A stretch of DNA of 38,558 nt from contig URMS01000026.1 in NCBI GenBank assembly GCA_900548975.1, forward strand, positions 1 to 38,558, in the 5' to 3' direction. A program made the translations under genes and the position numbers. The notes under the pieces were generated by a model. That model was not told the origin of the DNA and made no database searches. It saw nothing but the letters and a program-made list of their open reading frames with translations. The stretch comes from an uncultured Porphyromonadaceae bacterium. GTDB lineage: Bacteria > Bacteroidota > Bacteroidia > Bacteroidales > Muribaculaceae. Positions 7,464 through 14,781 of the stretch are shown piece by piece (positions within the stretch are counted from its first letter, which is position 1; every line of letters starts with the position of its first letter).

Positions 7464-8105
7464 TTAGAAGAGCCATGCGGCTGTGATAGTCCAGTAGTTG
7501 TTTTTGCCTTCGATGGGCTGAGCGCCGTTGTAGCCCGAGAGGGTTTCGACGGTCTTGGTCATGCCCAGGCCGTAGGATGCTCCGATCTGCAGATGCGACA
7601 CCAGCTGCACGCCGACACCGAAATTCCAGGCGAGGTCGAATTTCTTGTTTTTGTACACGTCGGTGATGGCGGTCTTCGATGTGAGGAACGAGAAGCTCGG
7701 ACCGGTAAAGAGATAGGGCGTGAAGACCTTGCCTATCAGGGGCAGACCGATTTTATACTTGAAATTGAGGGGAATTTCGATGTAATCGCGGTTCTTGAGG
7801 CGCGATGAATTCAGTGCGGCCTGGTCGGCGCCCGCATTGGCGTTGTTTTCGATGGTGCTGCTGCTCACACGGTGCACATACATCACCGACAGGTCGAAGC
7901 CTACGTTCACTACCGGAACGTTGAATTCCATCTGGACACCGCCGGTGAAGCCGGCGCGGTTGTCGTTTTCGAACACGCTCTTGTTGAGGCGCATGGAGTT
8001 GACTTCGGTACCGATGCGCGGGCCGAAGCGGAACTGTGCCGTGGCGGGCAGCGCCGCCAATACGGCAATGGCGACAACGGCCATAAGGCTTTTCAGGATT
8101 TTCAT
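7464..8105 (-). CDS. Outer-membrane beta-barrel protein
   Basis: The 213-residue protein has a clear signal peptide (MKILKSLMAVVAIAVLAALPATA, residues 1-23). The mature part begins FRFGPRIGTEVNSM and alternates polar and hydrophobic residues, ending in a short barrel strand with terminal Phe (TITAAWLF). This matches the small eight-strand barrel proteins common in Bacteroidota. YIEIPLNFKYK and YLFTGPSFSFL are typical strand sequences. Function is unknown; a porin-like or structural role is usual. It precedes nagB in an operon, which may reflect shared expression rather than shared function. Confidence 0.78.
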   Translation of the reverse strand: MKILKSLMAVVAIAVLAALPATAQFRFGPRIGTEVNSMRLNKSVFENDNRAGFTGGVQMEFNVPVVNVGFDLSVMYVHRVSSSTIENNANAGADQAALNSSRLKNRDYIEIPLNFKYKIGLPLIGKVFTPYLFTGPSFSFLTSKTAITDVYKNKKFDLAWNFGVGVQLVSHLQIGASYGLGMTKTVETLSGYNGAQPIEGKNNYWTITAAWLF

Positions 8106-8166
8106 CTGATGTCTAAATAATTGATTTGCGATTTGTTATGGACGGAAATGTCGCATAAATTCATCG

Positions 8167-8174
8167 CAAAGTTA
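8167..8174 (-). promoter_or_regulatory. -7 element for beta-barrel/nagB operon
   Basis: On the minus strand TAACTTTG (8174-8167) followed by C fits the Bacteroidota -7 element and predicts a start near 8160 and a leader of about 55 bases. No good -33 is visible. Confidence 0.55.
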
Positions 8175-8217
8175 CTATTTTTAATTATAAAATCGCCATA
8201 TTGCCCGAAAAAATTCA

Positions 8218-8225
8218 TAATTTTG
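8218..8225 (+). promoter_or_regulatory. -7 element abutting the start codon of the MIP18 gene
   Basis: TAATTTTG ends 7 bases before the ATG at 8233. The usual spacing would place the transcript start at or within a base or two of the start codon, giving a leaderless or nearly leaderless message. Confidence 0.6.
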
Positions 8226-8232
8226 CAGTTAT

Positions 8233-8553
8233 ATGACACCTGAAGAACGATTGAAACTGGAAGATAAGGTTGTAGACATGCTCCGCACGGTCTACGACCC
8301 CGAAATACCTGTCGATATATACAGTCTGGGACTGGTATATAAGATCGACCTCACCGACGACGGCAATCTTACTGTCGACATGACACTTACGGCGCCCAAC
8401 TGTCCTATGGCCGACTTCATAATGGAAGACGTGCGCATGAAGCTCGAGTCGATCGAAGGCATCAGTTCGGTTACTGTCAACATCGTCTTCGAGCCCGAAT
8501 GGACGCAGGACATGATGAGCGAGGAGGCCAAGTTGGAACTCGGGCTGCTATGA
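8233..8553 (+). CDS. MIP18-family (DUF59) Fe-S cluster assembly factor
   Basis: The 106-residue protein is a stand-alone MIP18/DUF59 domain. It has YDPEIPVDIYSLGLVY at 21-36 and the motif TAPNCP with the conserved Cys57, which in relatives such as SufT helps mature iron-sulfur proteins. The protein is soluble and cytoplasmic. Its TGA overlaps the ATG of the LpxH-like gene (ATGA at 8550-8553), so translation of the two is coupled. No suf genes are beside it here. The name SufT is not assigned because the paralogs are hard to separate. Confidence 0.88.
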   Translation: MTPEERLKLEDKVVDMLRTVYDPEIPVDIYSLGLVYKIDLTDDGNLTVDMTLTAPNCPMADFIMEDVRMKLESIEGISSVTVNIVFEPEWTQDMMSEEAKLELGLL

Positions 8554-9311
8554 GCGGCCGCCGGTGCACATACTTTCTGAGCGACGCCCATCTTGGCGCC
8601 GCCTATATCGCCGACCGCCGTGCTCACGAGGGCGCGCTGGTGGCGTTTCTGCAGTCGATAGAGCCTACGGCCGCGACTGTCTATCTGCTTGGCGACATAC
8701 TCGACTACTGGTTTGAATATCGCACGGTGGTGCCGCGCGGCTATGTCCGCTTTTTCGGTCAGCTTGCGCACATGGCCGATGCCGGCATACGCATAGTGTG
8801 GTTCACCGGCAACCACGATATATGGCTTTTCGATTATCTCCGCGACGAGCTCGGCATAGAGGTCGCCGACCCAAAGGGCGGCGGCATGACCGTCGACATC
8901 GACGGCGTGCGTTTCTTCCTCGGCCACGGCGATGATCTCGGGCGTCAGCCACTGGGCTACCGCCTGCTGCGGAGCACCTTCCGCTGCCGCTTTCTTCAGA
9001 AACTCTACTCGGGCATACATCCGCGATGGACTCTGCCCTTTGCCCACGGCTGGAGTTCGCACAGTCGCAAGGCAGCGCCGCCGGTGCCGCGTCTCGACGG
9101 ACGCACACGCACCTCGCTCGAAGTCGCCTGCCGCAGTCTTGCCGCTGCCGATCCGGAGCTGAGATATATTGTAATAGGGCACCACCATGTGGCCATCGAC
9201 GAGCCGGTGACTGCCTCGTGCCGTCTCATAGTGCTTGGCGACTGGATAAAACAGCAGACCTACGCCGTATTCGACGGCGCAGATCTGCGTCTGCTTTCAT
9301 TCTCAAGTTGA
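8550..9311 (+). CDS. lpxH: UDP-2,3-diacylglucosamine diphosphatase, LpxH-like
   Basis: The 253-residue calcineurin-like phosphoesterase shows the metal-binding blocks in order: SDAHLG (Asp12, His14), LLGDILDYW (Asp49), GNHDIW (Asn88, His89), GHGDD (His126) and GHHH (211-213). LpxH hydrolyses UDP-2,3-diacylglucosamine to lipid X in lipid A synthesis at the inner-membrane surface, and the residues between blocks fit that branch. I chose the ATG at 8550, which overlaps the previous stop and places SDAHLG near the N-terminus. An in-frame ATG at 8499 would lie inside the upstream gene. The Fe-S factor partner has no obvious link to lipid A. Specificity is a family inference. Confidence 0.85.
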   Translation: MSGRRCTYFLSDAHLGAAYIADRRAHEGALVAFLQSIEPTAATVYLLGDILDYWFEYRTVVPRGYVRFFGQLAHMADAGIRIVWFTGNHDIWLFDYLRDELGIEVADPKGGGMTVDIDGVRFFLGHGDDLGRQPLGYRLLRSTFRCRFLQKLYSGIHPRWTLPFAHGWSSHSRKAAPPVPRLDGRTRTSLEVACRSLAAADPELRYIVIGHHHVAIDEPVTASCRLIVLGDWIKQQTYAVFDGADLRLLSFSS

Positions 9312-9312
9312 A

Positions 9313-9427
9313 GTTTATAGAGTTTATAAAGTCTATAAAGTTGAAAAAGTTAAGATAATAGCCCAGAGAACCATTATCTTAACTTTTTTAACTTATTACT
9401 TTTTCAACTATATTATTACTTTTCAAC
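9313..9427. repeat. Inverted repeat with 9-base stuttered arms
   Basis: Four consecutive 9-base units, GTTTATAGA, GTTTATAAA, GTCTATAAA and GTTGAAAAA (9313-9348), lead into a perfect 16-base inverted repeat, AAAAAGTTAAGATAAT (9344-9359) against 9373-9388. The right side continues in AAC-ending units, including a direct repeat of TTTTCAACTATATTAT. It begins 2 bases after the lpxH stop and fills the gap to the convergent gene, so it probably terminates transcription both ways. Confidence 0.85.
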
Positions 9428-9437
9428 TATATTATAA

Positions 9438-11588
9438 TTATTTCTTTTTGAAGACGAGGACAGAATCGTAGAATGCCGTTATGGCATCGTCGAGTTTGAG
9501 GAAATCGTCCCAGGCGCCTATTGGAGCTGTAGCGACGTTCATTTTGGTGCGGGTGCGCAGGCTAACCGTACCGTCGCCATTGTCGACGGCTTCGGCGTAG
9601 AACATGCCGAGCGGATTGTTTACCATGCTCTTTAGTGCTGCCAGCGATGCCGGATCGGCCTCGTACCCCTCGGGGATGCTTATTTCGTAGTCGTACTGGC
9701 TCTGTACGGGCCCGAAAACCGAGATGTCGGTCTGGCGGTTGCGGTCGGTTCCGGTGAGGGGCTGCGCTTTGCCATGGAAACGTCCGACAGACACGATGAG
9801 GTCGTTGCCGACATTGCCCACCGTTTCGGGCATACGGCCGGCGAGGGTCATTTTGAAATCGGGTGCGTCGGGCCGCACTCCATGCGCTGCGATATCGAAG
9901 CTGTCGATGTTGTAGTCGTCGGCGCCGTAAAGATAGCTGTCGGAGAGTTTGCGCACGGCTTCCTCGATCTCCTTTTTCCGCTCCACGGCATCGTAGCTGT
10001 CGGATTTGAAACGTTTACCTTCGGGTATGCCCAGATAGTCCTCGATGTCGCGGGCCCAGTCCATGATATCGGTCAGATCGACTGTCGCTTCTTTGGTAAT
10101 GCCCGAGAACTGCAGCGAGTAGTCGGCGTCGATGCCGTTATCGTCGTTGAGGCGGAGCTTTCCTTTGACGCTCAGACGGCTTTTGTGCGAAGGCGTGGTC
10201 TGCGCCGTGAATACTTTTGGCAGCTTGAATTTCAGCAGATTCTCGCGGTCCTGGGTGTATGCGCCGCCTTTCTCGCCCTGGTAGACGGAGGGCAGCTCGC
10301 CTGCCGGCATGATCCTGGTGGCGCCCTCGAGGTAGAACTTGCCGTCGGCAAACACGCCGAAGTCGGGCTGGCGCCAGTTTATGATGCCCTCGGTGGGCAC
10401 ATCGTTGTTGGGGTTGAGGAAACCGACGCCCACCGAGTCGGCCCAGCCCTGCTCGCGCACGAGGTCGGAGAACATCACGGCCACCCAGTAGTCGCTTGCA
10501 TGTTCTTCGGAATCGAGGATGTTGGTGTAGGCCGTGGCGGTCCATGCGGCTTTGAGCAGTTCCTCGCGTGTGGCTTCGGGGTGAGCCTTGGAGAAGTTCT
10601 TCATAATGCGCTTTACATCGCGCGGAAGATGGTGCTGGCCGTAGTCGGATTTTGCCAGGGTGAGCGAAATGTCGCGGTATACCGTGCCGATGGGGCGGTT
10701 GCCGTAGAGGCCGCCGTCGCGGCGCGAATAGGGATAGAAACGGCTGGTGGAGTTGTTGTTGACGGTATATATGACATAGAAGGGTACCTGCCGTGCTTTG
10801 GATAGATATTTTTTATCGGTGAGCACGGGCAGATTGTGGCGGTGGAGCCTGAGGTAGTTGTACTTGCCGTCGGATGATTCCTCGAAATCGGGTGCGTCGT
10901 TGTAGGCGCGGTATTCCACCGTGATGCTGGGCGAAAAGCGGCATTCGACTATGGACTCCAGGATGGGATAGGCGCATATCAGGTCCATTTTTATTGGACT
11001 CGGATCGAATTCCTGCACTTCGTCTTCGTCGTAGATGAAATATTCGAGTACATCGCCCGGCTCGAGGCCCGGAATGTCGATTTTGCGTTTGATGGCATTC
11101 TTTTCCTTGTCTTTCTTGCCCTCTGTCACGGCGAAGGCCTCGCTGAGGTCTACGTCGGTAACGGTGCCGTCGGGCTTATGCACGCGCGCCCCGAAAGCGT
11201 TGTCGGCTTTCATGAATGTATAGTTGCCGGCTTTGGCGCGCTCGCTTTCGCCGAATTCGTGCTTCGAAAATTCCTCGACGCCGTTCTGGTCGAGAAGTTT
11301 CACCATTATGCGTTTAAAACTCTTGCGGCGTGTAAATGTCTTGTCGCCGTTGTAATAGGACGTTTTGTCGAAGTCGGCGTTGACCTGCTCGTACTTCATG
11401 AGCACCACGGCCGAGTGCCCCTCGGCGACCGAATCGGGTATCTCCCTGCGGGCGTCGAAGTATTCGGGATGAGTGTCCCATACCAGTTTGGCTGCCTTTT
11501 TGAAGAATTTCATGTCGGCAGCGGCGCCCGAAAGGGCGGTCACGGCTAAAACGATGCTGCAAATTGCTTTCAGTGGTTTCATAGTCAT
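9438..11588 (-). CDS. DUF3857 protein with degenerate transglutaminase-like domain
   Basis: This 716-residue exported protein (signal peptide about 1-24, MKPLKAICSIVLAVTALSGAAA) resembles its upstream neighbour: an N-terminal DUF3857 beta-sandwich region (about 50-250), a transglutaminase-like region (about 310-430) and a C-terminal beta-rich part (about 450-700). Where active members have Cys, His and Asp, this one aligns Tyr367 (HASDYW), Phe410 (QPDFGV) and Glu421 (YLEGA), so it is unlikely to act as a cysteine enzyme. The start overlaps the upstream stop (ATGA); a second Met two codons later could be used instead. The pair probably works together in the periplasm or at the outer membrane. 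The substrate is unknown. Confidence 0.8.
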   Translation of the reverse strand: MTMKPLKAICSIVLAVTALSGAAADMKFFKKAAKLVWDTHPEYFDARREIPDSVAEGHSAVVLMKYEQVNADFDKTSYYNGDKTFTRRKSFKRIMVKLLDQNGVEEFSKHEFGESERAKAGNYTFMKADNAFGARVHKPDGTVTDVDLSEAFAVTEGKKDKEKNAIKRKIDIPGLEPGDVLEYFIYDEDEVQEFDPSPIKMDLICAYPILESIVECRFSPSITVEYRAYNDAPDFEESSDGKYNYLRLHRHNLPVLTDKKYLSKARQVPFYVIYTVNNNSTSRFYPYSRRDGGLYGNRPIGTVYRDISLTLAKSDYGQHHLPRDVKRIMKNFSKAHPEATREELLKAAWTATAYTNILDSEEHASDYWVAVMFSDLVREQGWADSVGVGFLNPNNDVPTEGIINWRQPDFGVFADGKFYLEGATRIMPAGELPSVYQGEKGGAYTQDRENLLKFKLPKVFTAQTTPSHKSRLSVKGKLRLNDDNGIDADYSLQFSGITKEATVDLTDIMDWARDIEDYLGIPEGKRFKSDSYDAVERKKEIEEAVRKLSDSYLYGADDYNIDSFDIAAHGVRPDAPDFKMTLAGRMPETVGNVGNDLIVSVGRFHGKAQPLTGTDRNRQTDISVFGPVQSQYDYEISIPEGYEADPASLAALKSMVNNPLGMFYAEAVDNGDGTVSLRTRTKMNVATAPIGAWDDFLKLDDAITAFYDSVLVFKKK

Positions 11589-13468
11589 TTGCGTATTAGG
11601 GCAATCTGGGTGTCGGAGGCCCGCATGAGGGCTCGGACCGACTTATTGCGTTCGTCGATACAGTCTACAGGTACATATGTCTCTACCGGCTCGAACATGG
11701 CGCTGCAGTGCAGGATGCCGTCGGCGCAGGTGTAGCGCACGTGGCCGCGGAGCCACCGGTTGTCGATTTCGAACGGGTCGGGGAGCTGCTCGGGCACGTA
11801 GCCTTCGGGCAGTTCGACGGTGTAGTCGTAGACCGATGTGCACGGGAGCCTGTGCACGTAGTCGCGGCGGCGGTCTTTGGTGTTGACGGTCTCGAGGTGG
11901 ATGCTGCGCACGGGCTTGAGTTCGAGCAGTATGCGGTCGCCCATCTGTCGGGCGGAGTTGTTTTCGCTTATGTCGGCGCGTATTAGTATTGCCGGCGACG
12001 AGGCGGGCGCCACTACCTCGGCGTTCGATATGGCGACGCTTTTCTTAGGGTAGCGCAGGTAGCGCTCGATGAACGAGGCATGGTCTTTGGGCGCTATGCC
12101 GGCGAGAGTCTGCCGCAGCGACATATCGATAAGACCGCGGGCGCTGCGGCAAATGGTGCCCGCGAGGGCTGTACCGTCGATGCGGTATGTGGCCCTGAGG
12201 CTGTCGGTGTCATCTCGGCGGCATACATCGGGCACATGCGTCAGTATTGGACGGGGACCGTCCTCTATCAGCACGGAGCGTCGGCGCAGTCCCGGCGGTA
12301 TATATCCGGCGGGGCAGCAGGAGGTGGTGCCGTCTATATATATTATGGAGTCGCCTGTCATGGCGGCGGCAATCATGTGGTTGCCCGACGACATGGCCGG
12401 AAATTCGTCGAATCCGGTGGGCACGCTGCCTTCGGTGCCTATCCACACCAGGCGCGCGTCGATTCCGTTGCTCTTCAGAAGGGCTTTGATGAGATTGGCC
12501 GAGCCTTTGCAGTCGCCGGCCTTGCGCGCGAGCACATCGGCGGCCTGTGCGGGGCGCTGGCCGTATTCACCGTGCTCGATGGCGAGATAGCGTATGTTCT
12601 GCCGCACCCATGCCGCCGTGCTGTCGATGAGCGATATGTCGTCGCCGGCTTTGGCGCGCAGGGCGGCGGCAAGCGAGGCTATGGCATCGCCGTAGTCCTC
12701 GGGCTCGCTGACGAATGAGGAGAGATGGCTGTAGAGCTCGGCGCTGTCGGCAAAATATCCGCCTACGAAGAGCTGCGGCTCCGATACCCTGGCGGCGGGA
12801 GCGCCCGGCTCCCTTTCGAGAGGCGGCAGGTCGGTGCATGTCACGGTATAGTCGATGGCGCCGTCGGGCAGTGTGTCGGCCTGCAGTGTCATGCCCGGTC
12901 GGAAACGGTAGGGCCGTACATATATACTGTCGGCGAGCATTGCCGGCACTTTGACTACAGTCGTGGAGCTGACGGTCTGGTAGGGCGAGCTGAAACTGAT
13001 GCCGCAGAACTGTTCGGGCGCCTTGAAAGTGCGCTCGAAGACGGCCTTTGTCTTCTTGCCCTGCTTCAGAGGTACGCGGAGGATACATATCCGCGAGCCG
13101 TCGTAGAATATCTGATCGTCCTCGGCGGTGCGGTAGTAGGGAGTGGCTCCGGGGGCAGATGCTTTGTCGATGGTGGTGTTTTCGTCGTACATGGCCACGA
13201 CGTCGGCGATGTCGTCGGCGCGCTGTGCGAGGAATGTTGTCTGTTCCGACGATTTTACGCCCGTCATAACGCCTTTTTTCTCCAGTATGGTGTAGACGTC
13301 GTTTTTCGACTGTATGACCACGTTGTTGTCGTAGGCCATTAATCCCTGAGAGGAAAAAATGGAAAACAGAGTCGCTAATGCAAGAGGGAGAACTGAATTT
13401 TTGATAGTCTGGAAAGTTTGGTTGGTATTAGAAATGTCGGATTTTGCGAATTTAGCGATAAATATCAT
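11585..13468 (-). CDS. DUF3857/transglutaminase-like protein with intact triad
   Basis: The 627-residue protein has an N-terminal DUF3857 region (about 70-260) and a transglutaminase-like domain with a full triad: Cys320 in RKAGDCKGSANLIKALL, His364 in SSGNHMIAA, and Asp379 in IYIDGT. Such domains hydrolyse or transfer amide bonds; the substrate of this bacterial class is not established. The N-terminus is odd: about 24 polar residues precede the hydrophobic segment NSVLPLALATLFSIFSSQGLMA, and no later Met precedes that segment. The signal peptide therefore has a long n-region, or a rare start codon is used. It is the first gene of a pair with the degenerate paralog. The promoter region holds only TTATTTTG (one mismatch), close to the ATG. 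Confidence 0.82.
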   Translation of the reverse strand: MIFIAKFAKSDISNTNQTFQTIKNSVLPLALATLFSIFSSQGLMAYDNNVVIQSKNDVYTILEKKGVMTGVKSSEQTTFLAQRADDIADVVAMYDENTTIDKASAPGATPYYRTAEDDQIFYDGSRICILRVPLKQGKKTKAVFERTFKAPEQFCGISFSSPYQTVSSTTVVKVPAMLADSIYVRPYRFRPGMTLQADTLPDGAIDYTVTCTDLPPLEREPGAPAARVSEPQLFVGGYFADSAELYSHLSSFVSEPEDYGDAIASLAAALRAKAGDDISLIDSTAAWVRQNIRYLAIEHGEYGQRPAQAADVLARKAGDCKGSANLIKALLKSNGIDARLVWIGTEGSVPTGFDEFPAMSSGNHMIAAAMTGDSIIYIDGTTSCCPAGYIPPGLRRRSVLIEDGPRPILTHVPDVCRRDDTDSLRATYRIDGTALAGTICRSARGLIDMSLRQTLAGIAPKDHASFIERYLRYPKKSVAISNAEVVAPASSPAILIRADISENNSARQMGDRILLELKPVRSIHLETVNTKDRRRDYVHRLPCTSVYDYTVELPEGYVPEQLPDPFEIDNRWLRGHVRYTCADGILHCSAMFEPVETYVPVDCIDERNKSVRALMRASDTQIALIRK

Positions 13469-13557
13469 ATCTGCAAAATAAATCTGTCTTTTTGTTCGAT
13501 TATTTTTGTAAACTCAAGGGCGGAGGATATCGAAATCTCTCATGACGGTGTCGTGCT

Positions 13558-13630
13558 GTTGCAGGAAAAAAGAATAATTAGTAATTTTGCACGGTCAAAC
13601 CTCTTTTTTGGGGTTGATGGCCGCCCAAAA
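13558..13630 (+). promoter_or_regulatory. carAB promoter and leader hairpin
   Basis: A -33-like GTTG (13558-13561), a 20-base spacer and the -7 element TAATTTTG (13582-13589) predict a start near 13596 and a leader of about 58 bases. TTTTGGG (13606-13612) can pair with CCCAAAA (13624-13630). No U-run follows that hairpin, so classical attenuation is not evident. Confidence 0.65.
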
Positions 13631-13653
13631 CCAAATCATTACAGACTTACACT

Positions 13654-14775
13654 ATGCAGGCGACCAAAGTCGCGGTCCTGAAACTTCAGGACGGAACAGA
13701 ATTCAGAGGCCGTAGTTTCGGCTATGAAGGCTCCGCGGCCGGCGAGGTGGTTTTCAACACCGCCATGACCGGTTACCCCGAGAGCCTCACCGACCCTTCC
13801 TACGAAGGTCAGATTCTCGTCACCACATTTCCACAGCTCGGCAACTACGGCGTACCGCCATCCGGAGGCGATGATATGCTCAAGGATTATTTCGAAGGTT
13901 CAAGGATACATTGCCGCGCCATCATCGCCCAGGACTACGCCTTCCGATACAGTCACTGGCTGGCCGACCGCTCCCTCGCCGAATGGCTAAGACAAGAAAA
14001 AATCCCCGGTTTGTACGACATCGACACCCGCGCGCTCACCAAGCACCTGCGCACACATGGCTCAATGCTTGGCAAAGTGATAGTTGACGGTAGTGACGAT
14101 GTCGATTTTTATGATCCCAATGCCGAAAACCTCATAGCGCTCACTTCGTGCAAGGTTCCGCTGGTCTATACCGCCCCCGGCGAGAAGCCCGTGGAGCTCA
14201 CCGGCGAGCTTGCTCCCGATGCTGACGGCCGGAAGACGGTGATACTGGTGGACTGCGGCATTAAGCACAATATTATCCGCTGCCTTCTGCGCCGCGGTGT
14301 GCGCGTGGTGCGTGTGCCCTGGGACTACGACTTCAATACCATCGATGCCGACGGCCTCTTCATAAGCAACGGCCCCGGCAATCCCGTTTTCGCGCAGAAG
14401 ACCGTGGAGAACATCCGCCGTGCCATGGCGAAGGAGAAACCCATATGCGGTATCTGCATGGGTAACCAGCTTCTGGCCAAGGCCGCCGGTGCCATAACAT
14501 ATAAACTGAAGTACGGACACCGCAGCCACAACCAGCCGGTACGCCGCGTGGGCACCAACCAGTGCTTCGTAACGTCGCAGAACCATGGCTTCGCAGTGGA
14601 TAACGACACCCTGCCGCCGGGCTGGGAGCCGCTGTTCGTGAATATGAACGACGGCACCAACGAGGGCATACGCCACAAGACGCTTCCGTTCTTCTCGGCA
14701 CAGTTCCATCCCGAGGCCTCGAGCGGCCCCCGCGACACCGAATTCCTTTTCGACGACTTTATAGCTCTACTGTAG
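13654..14775 (+). CDS. carA: Carbamoyl-phosphate synthase small (glutaminase) subunit
   Basis: The 373-residue subunit splits glutamine and passes ammonia to CarB for carbamoyl phosphate, feeding pyrimidine and arginine synthesis. The N-terminal CPSase small-chain domain (about 1-150) carries FNTAMTGYPESLTDPSY. The C-terminal class I glutamine amidotransferase domain has nucleophile Cys268 in GICMGNQ and the pair His352/Glu354 in QFHPEAS. Length is standard. The carB start lies 6 bases after its stop, so the two form an operon behind the promoter at 13558-13589. Confidence 0.97.
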   Translation: MQATKVAVLKLQDGTEFRGRSFGYEGSAAGEVVFNTAMTGYPESLTDPSYEGQILVTTFPQLGNYGVPPSGGDDMLKDYFEGSRIHCRAIIAQDYAFRYSHWLADRSLAEWLRQEKIPGLYDIDTRALTKHLRTHGSMLGKVIVDGSDDVDFYDPNAENLIALTSCKVPLVYTAPGEKPVELTGELAPDADGRKTVILVDCGIKHNIIRCLLRRGVRVVRVPWDYDFNTIDADGLFISNGPGNPVFAQKTVENIRRAMAKEKPICGICMGNQLLAKAAGAITYKLKYGHRSHNQPVRRVGTNQCFVTSQNHGFAVDNDTLPPGWEPLFVNMNDGTNEGIRHKTLPFFSAQFHPEASSGPRDTEFLFDDFIALL

Positions 14776-14781
14776 GCGATT

